Notes under the pieces: generated by a model
Databases searched by the model: none
Told to the model about the DNA's origin: nothing
The model's input: the letters and a program-made list of their open reading frames with translations, nothing else
Shown here: piece by piece, positions 61,098-64,000 of the stretch
How the letters are laid out: each line of letters starts with the position of its first letter
How positions within the stretch are numbered: the stretch's first letter is position 1
Assembly (NCBI RefSeq): GCF_014635205.1
Contig: NZ_BMCN01000002.1
Coordinates: forward strand, 124,001-188,000
Length of the DNA stretch: 64,000 nucleotides
Direction of reading: 5' to 3'
Source of the DNA: Jeotgalicoccus aerolatus
GTDB taxonomy: Bacteria > Bacillota > Bacilli > Staphylococcales > Salinicoccaceae
Program-made: the position numbers and the translations under genes

Positions 61098-62750
61098 TTA
61101 ATTTTCAAATTTAGCCATTTTATTCGCTTTTTCTTCGTATTTAGGAAATTTATCTTTCAGCAGCAGAATGACGAGTGCAAGAACATATGCAGCAGCTGCG
61201 GTTGCGAGCAAGGTATAGATCACTGTGCTGAATTCCATATTAAAGGCCTGGTTGAAAATCGCATCTTTAAAGCCGGATACGATGAAGGCCATCGGTAAGA
61301 ATTCATACAATGTCTGATAGAAATTATTCGCAGTTTCTATCGGGAAGGTACCGCCGCTGGAAGATAATTGTACGATTAACAGGACGATACCTAAGAACTT
61401 GCCGAAGTTTCCGAAAGTCATCACTAATAATCCAATCAGGGAAATCGACACGAGAGACCAGACCAGCATGGCGAGGTAGAATCTCCAGTGGCTGGCCACT
61501 TCAATCTGCATGACCCAGACTATGGCTGCGTAGAGCAGTGTTGTAATAATGACTGAGTGAGATAAAAATAACATGCCGCGGCTGATCCACTGGCTGAATA
61601 CAGATTTTTTATCTTCGAATATTTTATTCATCGGGTAGACTACATTGAATGTAATACCGCCGATAAACAGGCTGACGGCAATAATGAGCGGTGCAAAGCT
61701 CTGTGCATAGTTTTGGGTTTCGACAGAAGACTCGATGTCCATGTTCACCGGGCTGGCAATTGCTTCTGCCCCTGCATCGCTGAAGACGATATTCTGTTCG
61801 TCTATTTCAGCAAGCAGGTCATTAAACCTGCTGTCCACTTCAGTCAGTGCATTTGCAATTTGTTCAGAACCGGCTTTCAGTTCGCCGATGCCGCTGTTCA
61901 TTTGTGTCATACCGGTATTCAATTCAGAGGCACCGCTGTTTAAAGCAGTGCCAGCTTCACTCAGCTGACCGGCGCCGTTCTCGAGTTCTGACTGAGCCCC
62001 TTGTACCGGCTGTGCGTAGTTTCCAAGCATCGGAGCCAGCTGATTCATTTGACTGCTGAATTGCTGTTCGCTGCTGTAAAGTGCGGCGGCCCCTTCATCG
62101 ATTTGAACTGCACCGTTAGCGAGACTGCCCGCTCCGTTAGTAAGTTGTAGGGAACTTTCCTGCAGCTGGCCGAGTCCATTGTCTAATTCAACAGCCCCAT
62201 TTTTAAGTTCTGCGATAGCAGATTGAGCTTCATCACTCTCATCAGATAAGCTGCTGAGTTCTCCAATCAGTGTTTTGGTATAAGTTTCTGTAATTTGAGT
62301 TTGTACTGTATCCACTAAAACTGAACCGACTTGTTCAGACATAATTGACCCGATAAAGTTAAATCCGGGATTAGTCTTTAATGTCAGGTTAACGTTTTTT
62401 GGTGAATCCGTTAAAAATGTCATGGCATTATCTGAAGCATCTTTAGGAATGACGAGATAGCCGTATGACTCCCCGCTTTTAATCGCTTCTTCTGCTTCAT
62501 CCAGATTAGAAAACTGCCAATCCAGCTGGTCATTGTTATTTAGCTCATTCTCAATTTCTTTACCCAGTTCGATATCTTCATTTCCAGTATCTTCATTAAC
62601 TAGGTGGAATTTCATATCATCAGTCCGGTCGTAGGGATTCCACATAGCGCCGAGAAATGTGATGGCATATATTACCGGCAGCAGAGATATGAATGCAAGA
62701 GAAATTAATAAGAGCGGTTTTTTCAATATAAATTTAAAATCTTGAAACAT
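61098..62750 (-). CDS. YhgE/Pip-domain membrane protein
   Basis: A 550-residue membrane protein: first helix at 14-34 (LLISLAFISLLPVIYAITFL), a long external region to about 365, then five C-terminal helices in ABC-2-like arrangement. The external part contains repeated units such as LENGAGQLSEAG, LNSGASELNTG and MNSGIGELKAG, a coiled-coil pattern typical of YhgE/Pip proteins (related to phage infection protein and EsaA). Its role is uncertain. It is divergent from a TetR-type gene, and its promoter is overlapped by a dyad, so that regulator probably controls it. Confidence 0.88.
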   Translation of the reverse strand: MFQDFKFILKKPLLLISLAFISLLPVIYAITFLGAMWNPYDRTDDMKFHLVNEDTGNEDIELGKEIENELNNNDQLDWQFSNLDEAEEAIKSGESYGYLVIPKDASDNAMTFLTDSPKNVNLTLKTNPGFNFIGSIMSEQVGSVLVDTVQTQITETYTKTLIGELSSLSDESDEAQSAIAELKNGAVELDNGLGQLQESSLQLTNGAGSLANGAVQIDEGAAALYSSEQQFSSQMNQLAPMLGNYAQPVQGAQSELENGAGQLSEAGTALNSGASELNTGMTQMNSGIGELKAGSEQIANALTEVDSRFNDLLAEIDEQNIVFSDAGAEAIASPVNMDIESSVETQNYAQSFAPLIIAVSLFIGGITFNVVYPMNKIFEDKKSVFSQWISRGMLFLSHSVIITTLLYAAIVWVMQIEVASHWRFYLAMLVWSLVSISLIGLLVMTFGNFGKFLGIVLLIVQLSSSGGTFPIETANNFYQTLYEFLPMAFIVSGFKDAIFNQAFNMEFSTVIYTLLATAAAAYVLALVILLLKDKFPKYEEKANKMAKFEN

Positions 62751-62779
62751 CTAATCATCCTTCATATTTTGTGTTAAAG

Positions 62780-62833
62780 TTATCGTACACGATGTACAAT
62801 AACTCATTATAAGATGATTAAAATATACTTCAA
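62780..62833 (-). promoter_or_regulatory. yhgE promoter with TetR-type operator
   Basis: On the minus strand TTGAAG (62833-62828) and TATAAT (62811-62806) are 16 nt apart. Directly downstream lies a dyad with 10-bp arms, TTATCGTACA (62780-62789) and TGTACAATAA (62793-62802), with one mismatch and a 3-bp centre. It sits where a repressor would block initiation. Confidence 0.7.
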
Positions 62834-62893
62834 TGGTCGATATATCAAGCTGTGTAGGATAAACGACACATTGTACCGAAGGGTTGTTTATTT

Positions 62894-63484
62894 TTGAAAA
62901 AAGATTTAAGAGTACAAAAAACATTGCATGCTATTGATCAGGCGATTATTTCCCTGTTGGAGAAGAAAGCTTTCGAAAGTATTACTATTCAGGACATCAG
63001 TTCAGAAGCGATGATTAACCGCGGGACGTTTTATACTTACTATAAAGATAAATACGAACTGATTGAAAGCTACCAGCAGTCTATGATGGCGGATATCGAA
63101 CAGCTGCTTTATAAAAATATTACCGGCAGCAGTTTTAAAGACTTAAATGAACATGATCTCAACCAGACCATTTTAAAAATGTTCCAGTATCTTAAAGATA
63201 ACCGGAAACGGGTGCTGGTTATCGCCAACAGTCTCGGCAGTGCAGAGCTGGCAACATATTTTTCGCAGCATATGTTTGATTTTTATAAAGTGAAAAGCCG
63301 GGAGTTTGGAGTTGAATTGGACTCCGAAGTATTTACGGATTACTTAATTACGTACATTACTAACGCTCATATGGGAATACTTTTAAAATGGCTGAAAGGC
63401 GGCTGTGAAGAGTCAATTGATGAGATGGCGATGTTTATCGAAACATTTACTATAAATGGTGTATTCAAAACTGTTGGAATCTGA
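62894..63484 (+). CDS. TetR-family transcriptional regulator
   Basis: A 196-residue TetR/AcrR-type repressor. The helix-turn-helix is in ITIQDISSEAMINRGTFYTY, and the C-terminal half has the TetR_C_7-like DFYKVKSREFGVELDSE. The start is TTG at 62894 with GAAGGG upstream; there is no nearer ATG in frame before the HTH. Divergent from the YhgE/Pip gene and close to a dyad, so it is probably a local repressor whose ligand is unknown. Confidence 0.88.
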   Translation: MKKDLRVQKTLHAIDQAIISLLEKKAFESITIQDISSEAMINRGTFYTYYKDKYELIESYQQSMMADIEQLLYKNITGSSFKDLNEHDLNQTILKMFQYLKDNRKRVLVIANSLGSAELATYFSQHMFDFYKVKSREFGVELDSEVFTDYLITYITNAHMGILLKWLKGGCEESIDEMAMFIETFTINGVFKTVGI

Positions 63485-63602
63485 TATGCTAACTTGAATA
63501 CTTTTTCATTGGATAAAATGTGTAAATATTTCTGCTTAGGGAATACTACTATATAAAGCGTTCATTATATAAAATATGACGAAAATAAAAGGATGTGTAA
63601 AA

Positions 63603-64000
63603 ATGTATAAAACTATATTACTGCCATATGATTTTGGGAATTCTTTTGAAAATGTCCCTGACCAGCTGGCTAAAATGACAGAAAACAGCGAAGGTGCCAA
63701 GATTACAATTTTTAACGTGATTACTGAAAACGAGATGTCCAGTGACGTGAAATTTAATGGTAAGAGATTTAATGCAATCGCTGAAGAAAAGCGCGAGCAG
63801 CTGAAACCTTTTACGGATGAACTGGATAAAAGAAACCTGGCATATGAAATTCGTTTTGAAGTCGGCCGTGTCATTACTGAGCTTTTAAATGAAATCAATA
63901 ATCATGATTATGAAGTGGTAGTAATGAGCAACAGACGTTCTAAAAGAGACATCAAGCATGTACTTGGGCATGTGACTCACAAAATTGCTAAACGGGTCAA
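63603..64000 (+). CDS. Universal stress protein (UspA family), 3' end missing
   Basis: The first 132 residues of a UspA-domain protein: MYKTILLPYDFGNSFENVPD, then VVVMSNRRSKRDIKHVLGHV, where the usual nucleotide-binding GxxGS region reads as SKRDIKHVLGHVTHKIAKRV at the window edge. AAAGGATG precedes the ATG. It follows the tetR gene after 118 nt, with no clear terminator seen between. Confidence 0.88.
   Translation, partial: MYKTILLPYDFGNSFENVPDQLAKMTENSEGAKITIFNVITENEMSSDVKFNGKRFNAIAEEKREQLKPFTDELDKRNLAYEIRFEVGRVITELLNEINNHDYEVVVMSNRRSKRDIKHVLGHVTHKIAKRV

Overview
The window is the replication-origin region of a low-GC Gram-positive chromosome. Gene content and order point to the family Staphylococcaceae: rpmH/rnpA/jag run leftwards from oriC, dnaA-dnaN-yaaA-recF-gyrB-gyrA run rightwards, and further on come serS, gdpP-rplI-dnaB, purA, walRKHIJ and rlmH. 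A complete hutP-hutH-hutU-hutI operon between gyrA and serS, and an SCC-type attachment site at the end of rlmH, suggest a relative of Staphylococcus outside the aureus group (for example Jeotgalicoccus, Salinicoccus or Macrococcus-like). The genus is inferred from content and was not searched.

Layout. 1-1153: jag (cut by the window edge), rnpA and rpmH on the minus strand. 1154-3103: a bipartite oriC on both sides of dnaA, with DnaA boxes and a DnaA-trio element beside an AT-rich stretch. 3104-10264: replication, repair and gyrase genes. 10352-10967: an array of 14 exact 41-bp GC-rich repeats. 10994-16804: an XRE/DUF2975 pair, then the histidine-utilisation operon with its HutP antitermination site. 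16838-24672: T-box-controlled serS, a DUF2232 gene, gdpP, rplI, dnaB and purA. 24711-25127: a second 41-bp array of 10 units, in which one of the two repeat modules is inverted relative to the first array. 25238-31722: two tRNAs, the wal operon, a DnaA-box cluster and rlmH.

31705-38563 is an accessory region. It has two SCC-like direct repeats bracketing three unrecognised genes, a 3' remnant of topB, and a cid locus (cidR, cidA, cidB) whose cidC is fused out of frame to the 3' part of mqo. 38564-45291 holds pepF, a wall-teichoic-acid-type glycosyltransferase pair (one member broken) and a PadR regulator with a damaged partner gene. 45403-53100 is a coherent glycerophosphodiester uptake and hydrolysis locus: seven minus-strand genes (HAD phosphatase, UgpB, UgpA, UgpE, UgpC and two GDPD enzymes) behind a leader terminator, with the antiterminator gene glpP divergent beside it.

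53465-64000 holds ordinary accessory metabolism and envelope genes: a flavin-dependent oxidoreductase, PhzF, a truncated gltS next to tRNA-Leu, an HD hydrolase, a D-2-hydroxyacid dehydrogenase, a SceD-like secreted protein, a BCCT transporter, a YhgE/Pip membrane protein with a divergent TetR, and a universal stress protein cut by the right edge.

The most novel-looking signal is the pair of 41-bp arrays. Also notable are the small cargo between SCC-like repeats, the cluster of decayed genes right of rlmH, and the GlpP-linked glycerophosphodiester operon.
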